Assembly (NCBI GenBank): GCA_965200885.1 | Contig: OZ241737.1 | Span: 2,852,001 to 2,916,000 of the forward strand | Source of the DNA: MPNP01 sp026710155 | Lineage (GTDB): Bacteria; Pseudomonadota; Alphaproteobacteria; Rhodobacterales; Rhodobacteraceae | Direction: 5' to 3' | Length of the DNA: 64,000 bases | Part shown: positions 26,544 through 34,471 of the stretch, one piece after another | Layout: each line of letters begins with the position of its first letter | Position numbering within the stretch: the stretch's first letter is position 1 | Position numbers and translations under genes: made by a program | The notes under the pieces: generated by a model | Databases searched by the model: none | What the model was told of the DNA's origin: nothing | What the model saw: only the letters and a program-made list of their open reading frames with translations

Positions 26544-28130
26544 TTATTGTGTATCTTTCAATCTTTGAGTTATCAAATCAGCTGTTTTCCTTGCACCGAA
26601 AAGAGCGATGAAGCTACCGAATCTAGGCCCTTGGCTGGTACCAAAAAGTGTTTCGTATAAGGCTGCAAACCAGGACCTCAATGGATCAAACTGGTGATAC
26701 TTTCCGATTGAATAAATCATTGATTGGTATTCCTCGCCACTATTGCCACCTTTCCACTCCAACAGTTTGTTCCTTAATTCTTCTAGAGCAAGCCTTTCTT
26801 TTTCATTAGGTGTTCGCAAGTATCTTGTCGATGCTACCCTTTCATTGAAATACTTGATGGTACCCTTGAGATTTCTGTACAGTTCCGGATTGTCTGATGG
26901 ATTGGCGATATTGGCATGTTTCTGAATGAGACCCCAAATCACGTCCTCATCTGCTGTCCCAGCAGCACCTACCAGATTTAAAATCATAGAATAGGAAATA
27001 TCACTTCCAACCTGAGGTGGATTACCGGCATATACATGCCAGGCAGGATTGTTCAATTGCTCAATCAATCCTTGAGATGGATAACTGGTAACAAACTTCT
27101 GCAAATCATCAACTGCTCGGGGAACAGCATCAAAGGTCAATCTTTTGGCAGTTTTTGGTTTCTGGAACATGAATAGTCCTAGAGAATCAGGTGATGAATA
27201 ATCAATCCAGTTCTCCATGGAAATGCCTTCTCCACCACTTGATTTGGAAATTTTCCTACCATTCTCATCCAAAAACAGTTCATAAAACATCTCAAGGGGC
27301 GGTGGCTTACCAAAGACACGACAGAGTTTTCTTGCAAGTTCAGCTGATGGGATTAAATCCTTGCCGTACATTTCATAATCAACTTCCAATTGAGCCCATC
27401 TCATGGCCCAATCCGGTTTCCATTGCATTTTTACATTACCACCTGTTACAGGGAGTTCTATCATCTCCCCATTAGGCTCCTGATATAGAATAGTTCCTTT
27501 CGATATATTCCTGTCCAAAACCGGAACCTGCAGTACCTTGCCAGAAACTGGACTGATAGGCAGAAACGGAGAATAGCTTTTGTCCCTTCCTTTGGCTATT
27601 CCCCCAAGAGAGGGAAGCATGATGTCCATGAATTTATCATATCTCTCAAGGGTAAGCATAAGCATTCCATCAAATTTACCGGATTGATAATATTGGGTCG
27701 CCGATATGAATTCGTAATCAAAGTCAAAACTGTCCAAAAAGCTTTTCAATTTCTGGTTATTGTAATGGGCGAAGCTCTCACACTCCCCAAAAGGATCAGT
27801 GACCTTTGTCAATGGCAAGCCCAGATCTTCCTTTAACTTTTCTCTATTTGGTACATTCAGTGGAACTTTTCTGAAGCCATCCAAATCATCAGAAAAACAA
27901 ACTAGTTTGGTCGGGATATCAGAAATTTCTTGGAAGGCCCTTCTGACCATGGTTGTACGTACTACTTCCCCAAAGGTTCCTATATGTGGCAAACCAGACG
28001 GTCCGTAACCTGTTTGAAACAAAACATAACCCTTGTCAGGAGTTTCATTGTTGATCCGCTTCAACAGCTTCTTTGCTTCAACAAACGGCCAAACCTTTAA
28101 TTGATCCAGTTCTTCCGGTGTATAACCCAT
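26544..28130 (-). CDS. lysK: Lysyl-tRNA synthetase, class I
   Basis: A 528-residue class I LysRS, the archaeal-type enzyme used by many alphaproteobacteria instead of the class II LysS. The HIGH-like signature is GPSGLPHIGTFGEV near residue 50 and the KMSKS-like motif is KISKSSGGEG near residue 295. It charges tRNA-Lys using ATP and lysine. Full length with no lesions. It is followed on the same strand after ~175 bases by nothing obvious and preceded by the methyltransferase-HNH gene, also on the minus strand. Essential housekeeping gene. Confidence 0.95.
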   Translation of the reverse strand: MGYTPEELDQLKVWPFVEAKKLLKRINNETPDKGYVLFQTGYGPSGLPHIGTFGEVVRTTMVRRAFQEISDIPTKLVCFSDDLDGFRKVPLNVPNREKLKEDLGLPLTKVTDPFGECESFAHYNNQKLKSFLDSFDFDYEFISATQYYQSGKFDGMLMLTLERYDKFMDIMLPSLGGIAKGRDKSYSPFLPISPVSGKVLQVPVLDRNISKGTILYQEPNGEMIELPVTGGNVKMQWKPDWAMRWAQLEVDYEMYGKDLIPSAELARKLCRVFGKPPPLEMFYELFLDENGRKISKSSGGEGISMENWIDYSSPDSLGLFMFQKPKTAKRLTFDAVPRAVDDLQKFVTSYPSQGLIEQLNNPAWHVYAGNPPQVGSDISYSMILNLVGAAGTADEDVIWGLIQKHANIANPSDNPELYRNLKGTIKYFNERVASTRYLRTPNEKERLALEELRNKLLEWKGGNSGEEYQSMIYSIGKYHQFDPLRSWFAALYETLFGTSQGPRFGSFIALFGARKTADLITQRLKDTQ

Positions 28131-28306
28131 CAGTTTTTTCCAGTTTGTAAATGAATTACCATTTAATCAAGTGTTTACAGAAACATTTGAATTTAACGAC
28201 CGCATAGGGGGTTTCCTAGTCCTACATCATATAAAATTTTATGAAACATATTGACTTGGTTATTCGTGGCAGGATTCCCAATCCTACGACCCTATCCGAT
28301 TACCTT

Positions 28307-29905
28307 TTACAGGTGCCATTCAGCTATTTGGTGGTCGGAACGGATTGCAAATCGTCTCTTCTGAAGGCCATCAAATATAATTTGATGATCAACATCATCA
28401 GAGAAGAGTGGGAGTGATGCTTTAGCCTCCATTAGAAATCGCTTTTCCACAATTTCATTCTGGGTCCATGCTCGGCTCCACCATGCAAGAATACGATCAG
28501 AACTTCTATCCAGCATTTCAGCCGAAGGGATTTTGTCACTCTTTCGACTGTTGTATTTTGGATGGGAAGGAAGAAGATTCCAAAGATCTGCACATGGCCA
28601 AGCTGCCCATGGGAGACAGTGATCAACATGAAATCTTGTTTCCCTGAGGCGGGAGCCGCTCCAAACACAATAAACGGGTTTGGATTGCATCAATTTTATA
28701 GTTTGATCTCGAACAAAACTCACATCTCGACTTGGATCAAGCCATTGCATGGCATTGTAAATTACCGCTTGATCAATCTCCCTCCCCTGCTTTTGGGCAT
28801 AGTTTTGCATCAACCTTATCCATTCGGTAACCAATGCCGGTTCTATCCAGGCATCGAAACGTACCATCGTTCGCCAAATATTTCCAGGTATACGCATTTG
28901 ACCAAAGGAAGAAAGGTAGGGTTCATCTATGATCAGCTGACAAGTTATACCTTTAGCTCTTCCCTTTGAAACAGGAAATATTGGTTTATCCGTACCCGGA
29001 TATGTCATATAATGGGCAGGCATTCTTGTAATCGTTATTGCGGCCTCCTGAAGCGCATGATGTACAGCCTTGGCGCGTTCACCAGCAAACCTGCTTCCCA
29101 CACGAAAATCTGCCGGTACCAAACCGGAAACAACATTCCAAGTTTTGTTTTTTATAAATCCAAGATGTTTTGATCCTCTATTAACAGGGTTTTGCGGTAA
29201 ATCTGAATTAATAAGAGGATGGTAAAGCCTTAGCCAATTGAGTGCTACTAGACCCAAGGGAATGAAAACCTCACCATCAGAACCATGTTCGGCCATACCT
29301 TGAGATCCATCATCATGCAACTGTAAAACCAATTGTTCCCACAAAAGTTCAGCTCTACCCCATACATCAGGTCTTGATTGATGATAAACAATCGACATGC
29401 CATTAGCTTGGGCAAGTGAAATTATCTCCTCATAACTAACCGGATGCATCGATCGGGATAGATCCACTTGTCCCATACGCAGGCTAATGAACAATTTGCC
29501 ACCCGGTTTCAGAAGCCCAGCCAATTTTCTGAAAGTCCTGTCCCGTTCTTTTGGATATACATGCATCCAAACTGCAGAGACAAATATTGCATCGAATGCA
29601 GTCCCAATTCGATAAACTTGTTTCAAACCAGGCAGACTGTCATTAAGCCACTCCAATTGTGAATCCTTATGCCGTTCCATTCCAAATGAACGCATTGTGG
29701 CTGCAGGTTCTACTGCAAGGACTGTATAGCCCAGTTCAGCGAACCAAGCTGCATCCCTACCGGAACCTGCTCCCACATCAAGGATGGCCGCAGGTTGTGA
29801 AGGTAACAAATCTATTATCGGTGAAAACAATTGTTCAGGACTAATCGTTTCGTAACGATTTGCCAACAACCATCCAGATTCACCTTCATATGCCTCAATA
29901 GACAT
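28307..29905 (-). CDS. SAM methyltransferase - HNH nuclease fusion protein
   Basis: A 532-residue two-domain protein. Residues ~1-190 form a class I SAM-dependent methyltransferase: ILDVGAGSGRDAAWFAELG (motif I), VLAVEP (motif II), and GGKLFISLRMG late in the fold. A middle region (~200-400) is unassigned but rich in conserved-looking aromatic and charged residues. Residues ~425-475 carry an HNH-type nuclease motif: RFHVDHCLPWAAWPCADLWN followed by LLPSHPKYNSRKSDKIP, where His-Asp-His and the Asn/His/Lys tail fit the beta-beta-alpha metal fold. No signal peptide. Methylation and DNA cleavage in one chain suggest a modification-linked defence or repair role; this is inference. It precedes lysK on the same strand. 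Confidence 0.8.
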   Translation of the reverse strand: MSIEAYEGESGWLLANRYETISPEQLFSPIIDLLPSQPAAILDVGAGSGRDAAWFAELGYTVLAVEPAATMRSFGMERHKDSQLEWLNDSLPGLKQVYRIGTAFDAIFVSAVWMHVYPKERDRTFRKLAGLLKPGGKLFISLRMGQVDLSRSMHPVSYEEIISLAQANGMSIVYHQSRPDVWGRAELLWEQLVLQLHDDGSQGMAEHGSDGEVFIPLGLVALNWLRLYHPLINSDLPQNPVNRGSKHLGFIKNKTWNVVSGLVPADFRVGSRFAGERAKAVHHALQEAAITITRMPAHYMTYPGTDKPIFPVSKGRAKGITCQLIIDEPYLSSFGQMRIPGNIWRTMVRFDAWIEPALVTEWIRLMQNYAQKQGREIDQAVIYNAMQWLDPSRDVSFVRDQTIKLMQSKPVYCVWSGSRLRETRFHVDHCLPWAAWPCADLWNLLPSHPKYNSRKSDKIPSAEMLDRSSDRILAWWSRAWTQNEIVEKRFLMEAKASLPLFSDDVDHQIIFDGLQKRRFAIRSDHQIAEWHL

Positions 29906-29933
29906 TATGTAACCAATTTTTCACTTCCCAAAG

Positions 29934-30524
29934 TCACATTGCATTCCATATTCCTTTAACCCGGTATTGGGATGAGGAAATGTTTATATTTGGGGTTTTG
30001 ACGAATGTCCATACAGGCGGTTCATGATAGGCGATATTACATGTGAAGGTCGAAGGTTTGTAAAATTTGGAAAAAGTGCTTGCTGCCCTCGAAGCCAAAC
30101 CTGAAATATCAGAATTTGTTCTAGACAATACCACGATGGGAATATTTCGAAAAATCGAGTCCCATTTTTTCCATTGATCGAATTGAACAAGATTATCCGA
30201 TCCCATCAACCAGATAAAGAGGTGATCATGGTATTGATGATTGAGTTTGCTGATTGTCTCAAAGGTATGGTGAATACCATATTCATACTCAAAATTAGAG
30301 ACCTTTATTCTTGGGTTTTGAATAATAGACTGCGCTCTTTCACACCGTCTCAGGAATGAAGCGGGTTTCTCAATCTTGAGGGGGTTTCCTGGGCTTACGA
30401 GCCACCAGACTTCATCCAATCCAAACAGCTTGAGAGCCAGATTGGAAATGTGTATGTGCCCTTGGTGAGCAGGATTGAAAGAGCCTCCCAGCAATCCAAC
30501 CAATCTGTATTTCGTACAAGTCAT
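29934..30524 (-). CDS. nadD: Nicotinate-nucleotide adenylyltransferase
   Basis: A 196-residue NadD, which adenylates nicotinate mononucleotide in NAD+ biosynthesis. The nucleotidyltransferase signature GGSFNPAHQGHIHIS is near residues 13-28, VSPGNPLK follows, GSDNLVQF lies mid-protein, and the ISSSQYR motif near the C-terminus completes the family pattern. In most alphaproteobacteria rsfS follows nadD, but here the methyltransferase-HNH gene follows after 28 bases, pointing to a local rearrangement or insertion. Confidence 0.93.
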   Translation of the reverse strand: MTCTKYRLVGLLGGSFNPAHQGHIHISNLALKLFGLDEVWWLVSPGNPLKIEKPASFLRRCERAQSIIQNPRIKVSNFEYEYGIHHTFETISKLNHQYHDHLFIWLMGSDNLVQFDQWKKWDSIFRNIPIVVLSRTNSDISGLASRAASTFSKFYKPSTFTCNIAYHEPPVWTFVKTPNINISSSQYRVKGIWNAM

Positions 30525-30867
30525 GCAATTTCCACAAGATAAACATCATTTGACACTTCATACCTTACTGATTTTTTCATCCATATCTAAGGCTCTTCAT
30601 CAATCCCTGATCGGCGAGCCAAACCATGATTATTCGCTCATTTACCATTTCCGGCCACATTCAGCAACCGGTTCGATTGTCCGGTTCAAAAAAACGATTT
30701 TCGACCTCTGCCTTCTCGATCAGGATCATGTTTTCAGGCGCCGGCAAACACAATCGGACCCCGATGCCAGGCCTGCACACACACCTCCCCCCCCCTCCTG
30801 ACTTTCGGGCATCCTGTTTCGCTCGTGACCCCTGTGGCTGTCCGGCGGCTTTGCAGGCCTGGCAAGG
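30525..30867. other. Intergenic, GC-rich toward right, no gene
   Basis: The left half is AT-rich upstream sequence of nadD. From about 30720 the composition turns GC-rich and includes a run of nine Cs near 30787-30795. It leads into a transposase N-terminal relic on the minus strand, so the GC-rich part is probably element sequence downstream of that relic. No intact gene seen. Confidence 0.35.
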
Positions 30868-31017
30868 TCAGGCCCGGGAACGGAGACGTTCACCGGAAAG
30901 GTGACACAGGATCTTACGGTCGGACAGGATCTTCAGGAAGGGCAGGACACCGGCAAAGGGTGTCGTGTCCCGGTCGGGGGAAAATTCGGTCTTGATCGGA
31001 AAGGATTGTTCAACCAT
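30868..31017 (-). pseudogene. Transposase N-terminal relic
   Basis: The minus-strand frame reads MVEQSFPIKTEF, then SPDRDTTPFAGVLPFLKILS and stops after ERLRSRA. The TPFAGVLPFL motif resembles the N-terminus of IS1380/IS4-type transposases (TPFAGLxPLxxLLxRLG). The base composition is GC-rich relative to the neighbours. Only ~50 codons remain; no catalytic domain follows. Family assignment is tentative. Confidence 0.35.
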
Positions 31018-31083
31018 CATAATGCCAGCCCGCTGGGTTGTTTTTAAGTTGTCGTGATGATGGCATGAAAATGTCGTTGTCAC

Positions 31084-31532
31084 AAGGGTCCAGCGGTTTT
31101 TTTATTTGTTTTGATTGTCAATCAGGGTCAATTATGGTGGGTAAATGACAAATCATCAAATCAATCCACTTCCCGAATTCCTTCACTGAGACATGAACAA
31201 GGAATTTCATGATCGTTTGCAAAATAGTCCATAAAATCTTTCATTGATTACAATAAACTCGAAAGGCCAAAGGATTTGAAGCATGACGAATCAGCCGATT
31301 GCATTTCAGCTTCACCATCATCCTTGAAGCCAATTCAGTCATGTCAATACAAATCCAACCCACCAAAAAAGGGGAAGACCCAAAAAATCTTCGAGGCATC
31401 CACCTCAAAAACAACACCTTTAGACTTTAGATCGCTAAAAAAGGACTGAATTGATTGGTTGACTTTGGAATATTTAGGGAAATAAAAATGGGGGGCGATC
31501 TTGCTCCCTCAAGATTTTTTTTGGTTTTTGGG
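31084..31532. other. Intergenic, no gene
   Basis: About 450 bases without a plausible gene. The only structured element is a 31-base sequence at 31352-31382 that recurs at 34021-34051. Flanks are transposase and HTH relics, so this is part of a decayed mobile region. Confidence 0.35.
31352..31382. repeat. 31-bp repeat, copy 1
   Basis: The sequence starting AATCCAACCCACCAAAAAAG and ending GGGGAAGACCCA matches 34021-34051 at 29 of 31 positions in the same orientation. Read on the minus strand, both encode GSSPFLV followed by Trp-Ile, so they could be a shared coding start or element end. They bracket a ~2.6 kb stretch of relics. Confidence 0.6.
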
Positions 31533-31751
31533 TTAGAAAGATTTCAGCACCTTGCTAATTCTTTGTTGCTTACAACCGAGCTTTTCGGCTAACCACTTCT
31601 GGCTTTTGTGTGGATATCTGTTTGCCAATTCCCTGATTGCCTTTTGCCGTCTCTTGGCCGGTGATTCAATTCCTTCTTTCCTAGTCAACTCTGAAACATA
31701 TTGCTTCGTTTTTTTGTGTTTCCTGACAACATCTGAAAAGTTTCTGGTTCC
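31533..31751 (-). pseudogene. C-terminal fragment of an HTH protein
   Basis: A minus-strand frame without a start codon reads RRQKAIRELANRYPHKSQKW, then LAEKLGCKQQRISKVLKSF and a TAA at 31533-31535. The second stretch is a good helix-turn-helix (AEKLGCKQQRISKVL) as in ParB- or replication-type DNA-binding proteins. Upstream to ~31750 the frame is open and basic (VVRKHKKTKQYVSELTRKEG) and then closes at a stop. Probably the end of a larger gene whose earlier part lies, frame-broken, in 31752-32467. Confidence 0.45.
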
Positions 31752-32467
31752 TCAGTTCTAGAATTATGGCCTTTGTTCCGGCGGGCTTCATCTGGTGTGC
31801 AAACTTTATCATGTGGTCTCGATCTGTTTGCCTGCCGGTAATCTGATCCGTATTTCCCAAAGGCCATAGTTGACATCTCAATATCCGCCGCCTGCCCTGT
31901 CTCCAAATGTTGGTTATAGCCAAAACTTTCCCGCCCGATTCATCTGGCGCCCGGCATTCTTCTGACCAGCATGTTTTTGGTATCCAAATAAAGGTTTCTG
32001 ACCTCCATGAGCTGTCTCGATCTTTTTCCCTTGTGAGTCAAGGCCAGGTAAACCGGATCGGCCAACAGGAAAATGCAATCCAGTCGAGGCGGTTCCCGTC
32101 CTGGATCCGATCCGGTCAAGAAAGTCATCATCGGAAAGGGTATTGTGGATCAATGGCCAGGGCCCGGGCTATCATGTTGCGATCACGGTAAACGTCCAAT
32201 TCGTCCAGCAATTCCTGTATGGGTATTGCCCGGGTCATCAATGGCCAGGGTTATCGCATATGACCAAAAGCGGTTGCTGGTGTCAATTATCGAATCAATC
32301 GAACAAAAATCCCAAGCATGGAGCTGGTTGGCCGGGATCGTTGATATGGGTTCTATTATATCGGGGGTTAGTCGATCATCATAAATCTTGATCTGGATAT
32401 TTTCATAGTTCAAAAAATGCGGGTGCATGGGAATGTCATGCAAACCCATATCTCCTACTGGATTCAC
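31752..32467 (-). pseudogene. Degenerate coding region, unrecognised
   Basis: On the minus strand, protein-like segments appear in alternating frames. One runs from MNPVGDMGLHDIPMHPHFLN at the ATG at 32467 to about 32183, then come LLADPVYLALTHKGKRSRQL near 32040 and ADIEMSTMAFGKYGSDYRQA near 31890. None contains a motif I recognise. Frame switching with retained amino-acid character suggests a decayed gene, perhaps of plasmid or phage origin, ending in the HTH fragment at 31533. This is an inference from sequence texture. Confidence 0.3.
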
Positions 32468-32591
32468 ACAAATCCTCCCGGATCATATCCCGGCTGGATG
32501 GCTCGGAATTGGTACAGTCCCCGCAGCATGACGACCGGTCCGGGTTTTCCATAATAACAGTGCCACCCGGTCAGCCCGGGAAAACACATCC

Positions 32592-32740
32592 TCAAGCGGC
32601 CTTTTCCACCTCGCCGTAGTGATCCTGGAACAGCTGCAGGCAGGACAAGCCCGCCACCAGTGTCATCGCACGGAGATTCCGGAAGGGGGCCGTTGCCATC
32701 GATACCCTCTCGATGTCAAACCCCTGTTGTTTTTCAAAAT
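32592..32740 (-). pseudogene. Transposase C-terminal relic
   Basis: The minus-strand frame reads VYFEKQQGFDIERVSMATAP, then FRNLRAMTLVAGLSCLQLF and ends at a TGA at 32592-32594. This resembles the helix after the catalytic Glu in IS4/IS1380-like transposases (KxQFDLExVRVxSxxAxxxLLxLVLLA). The DDE core is missing. It is GC-rich like the N-terminal relic at 30.9 kb and on the same strand; the two could be ends of one element broken up by the intervening DNA, but that is not demonstrable here. Confidence 0.4.
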
Positions 32741-32963
32741 AAACCGTTTCAGTTCACCCATTTTTGTTAAATCGGGAGTGATTTGGCTGCCTGGATTTTG
32801 GTGATTTTTCAAAAATAAGGTATTTTCTGGGCAGGCACTAATTCAAAAACAATCCTGACAATGTCACTTGCCAAATTGATGCCGGCCATATATAGTAACG
32901 GTTATGCCGGAGTCTGCAAAAACCATTGATCTTGATCGCAGGCTTTCGGTATTGTAGGAACGC

Positions 32964-33167
32964 ATGAACACGATTACCGAGAGTTATGACCGGGGCTGGA
33001 AACTCCTGGAGGCCAAGATGGGGGAAGACAATGCCAGGCTCCGGGAAGACAGCGCCAAACGTGACACCGAGATGGCAAAACGTGACACTGCCAACACCCG
33101 GTGGCTTATTGGCGTGATCATTGCCGCTTCGGCGATCGTGATTGCAGTTTTGTTGGCCACTTCCTGA
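32964..33167 (+). CDS. Small coiled-coil membrane protein
   Basis: A 67-residue protein preceded by AGGAACGC just before the ATG. The first ~45 residues form a charged helix with an RDTEMAKRDTANTR repeat suited to coiled-coil packing. The last ~20 (WLIGVIIAASAIVIAVLLAT) form a single transmembrane helix. This layout is like the C-terminus of DUF1640/CCDC90-type proteins. It sits among transposon relics and is GC-richer than the host genes, so it may be a passenger or the surviving tail of a larger gene. Confidence 0.45.
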   Translation: MNTITESYDRGWKLLEAKMGEDNARLREDSAKRDTEMAKRDTANTRWLIGVIIAASAIVIAVLLATS

Positions 33168-33392
33168 ACAGCGCCAACCAAATCATTGGCAAATTTGTCA
33201 ATCCACTCCCCACAAGGGAATTGATTTTTTTGAGATGGAAACGGACAAAGCCTTTATACCAACAAGAAGAAACAAGGATCACCTTTCAAAAAAAGTGGGC
33301 ATCAATGCCCAACTAACCGAGACTGGAATTTCAGCGGAAACAAGGTCAGGTGGCAATCCAACCCCATATCAGGAAATTAGACAAAATTTCTT

Positions 33393-34018
33393 TTACCATT
33401 CTTCACTGCATGGTATTTCATCTTTATCATCCAAATCCAGTTTATTCCTCCGAACTTCCTGCAAAATATCTTCACTTTTTTTGTCTAAATCTGCTTCCAT
33501 TTCCTGTTCCTTGGAAAAAACGACCCCATCAAAATAGACATTTATAAATTCGGTATCTTTTAGATCAGCGCCTGTAAAATAGGAAATCACTATTTCTATA
33601 CCGGCAAATTCGGCTCGGGAAAGATTTGAATCCTTAAAACAGATGTCTTCCAGAATAGTACAGTTTTCATCTCTCATACAATCGAAAGATCTACATGATC
33701 CAATTCAGCACAGTAACTTTTATTTGCAAGGTACAATCTATATCTGACTTTGAATCAAAATTTGTCCTGGAAAGATTTGAGTCTTTAATTTTGATTTCCC
33801 TTAGTTTTCTTCCCCGAAAATATGCACCTGATAAATCGGAATTGTAAATCCATACCCCTGACTGTTATGTATTATCAAACTTCACTTCAAGAAGGTCAGC
33901 ATATTCAAACTCGGAATTATCAAGATGTGCTCCCGTGAAATCAGTATTTTTAAGTTTTGTACAAAAGGTAAAAAGTGATCCATTTTCTTTGATCTTGTCG
34001 AGTTCATGGTCTGTAAAT
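33393..34018 (-). pseudogene. Pentapeptide-repeat protein, broken
   Basis: Minus-strand segments show pentapeptide-repeat character in successive frames: LKNTDFTGAHLDNSEFEYAD then an in-frame TAA near 33868, YNSDLSGAYF and DSNLSRTNFDS, a shift near 33735, CAELDHVDLSIV, another shift near 33680, and finally DSNLSRAEFAGIEIV and FTGADLKDTEF down to the stop at 33393. The A(D/N)LxX-like periodicity implies a right-handed quadrilateral beta-helix. With one stop and two frame changes it is not translatable as a whole. The last 94-residue frame (ATG at 33677) could still be made. Function of the ancestor unknown. Confidence 0.6.
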
Positions 34019-34020
34019 AA

Positions 34021-34051
34021 AATCCAAACCACCAAAAAAGGTGAAGACCCA
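34021..34051. repeat. 31-bp repeat, copy 2
   Basis: Matches 31352-31382 at 29 of 31 positions in the same orientation. It lies at the upstream edge of the pentapeptide pseudogene and 15 bases from the inverted repeat that begins at 34067. Confidence 0.6.
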
Positions 34052-34066
34052 CTTTTTAAAAATTTT

Positions 34067-34240
34067 GTAACTATTCAGGTATCCTGAGTGCCCTGAAAAT
34101 AGATGAAATCGGCATCCCCCACGATATTTTTCAGTACAATCCTTTACATTTGCGTTTGTAAAATTCAAATACCTTCAAGATATAGGCAAAAAATGTCCTG
34201 AATTTCGATATATTGACAAATTCCATACCTGAATAGTTAC
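34067..34240. repeat. MITE-like element bounded by 16-bp inverted repeats
   Basis: GTAACTATTCAGGTAT at 34067-34082 is repeated as its exact reverse complement at 34225-34240. The 174-base unit is flanked by A/T-rich runs on both sides. The interior on the minus strand contains pentapeptide-like words (NFTNANVKDC; GDADFIYFQGT in a neighbouring frame), so it may have captured or interrupted part of the pentapeptide gene. A small non-autonomous transposon or a large hairpin are both possible. Confidence 0.55.
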
Positions 34241-34471
34241 TTTTTTTGTTAATTAAATTCGAATTAGCACTTTAGTAATTATTAGATTCATTTATCAATT
34301 TGGTCCCCCTCATAAGGGTATAAATTGGAAAAATTCAGGTAATTTCTTCCTTGTTAAATCGCCAGGATTACGTAAATGGAATAATCTCAAGGGGATTATA
34401 CTTAATTAGGGGTTAAGGAAACCGATAACCTGAAGAAAGTCCACAAATACGAATATTTTTACGGTTAATCA

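Noticed and set aside
31940..32391. Several plus-strand ORFs of 80-100 codons in the relic zone.
   Set aside because: They lie opposite minus-strand protein-like segments, lack ribosome-binding sites and show no family resemblance.
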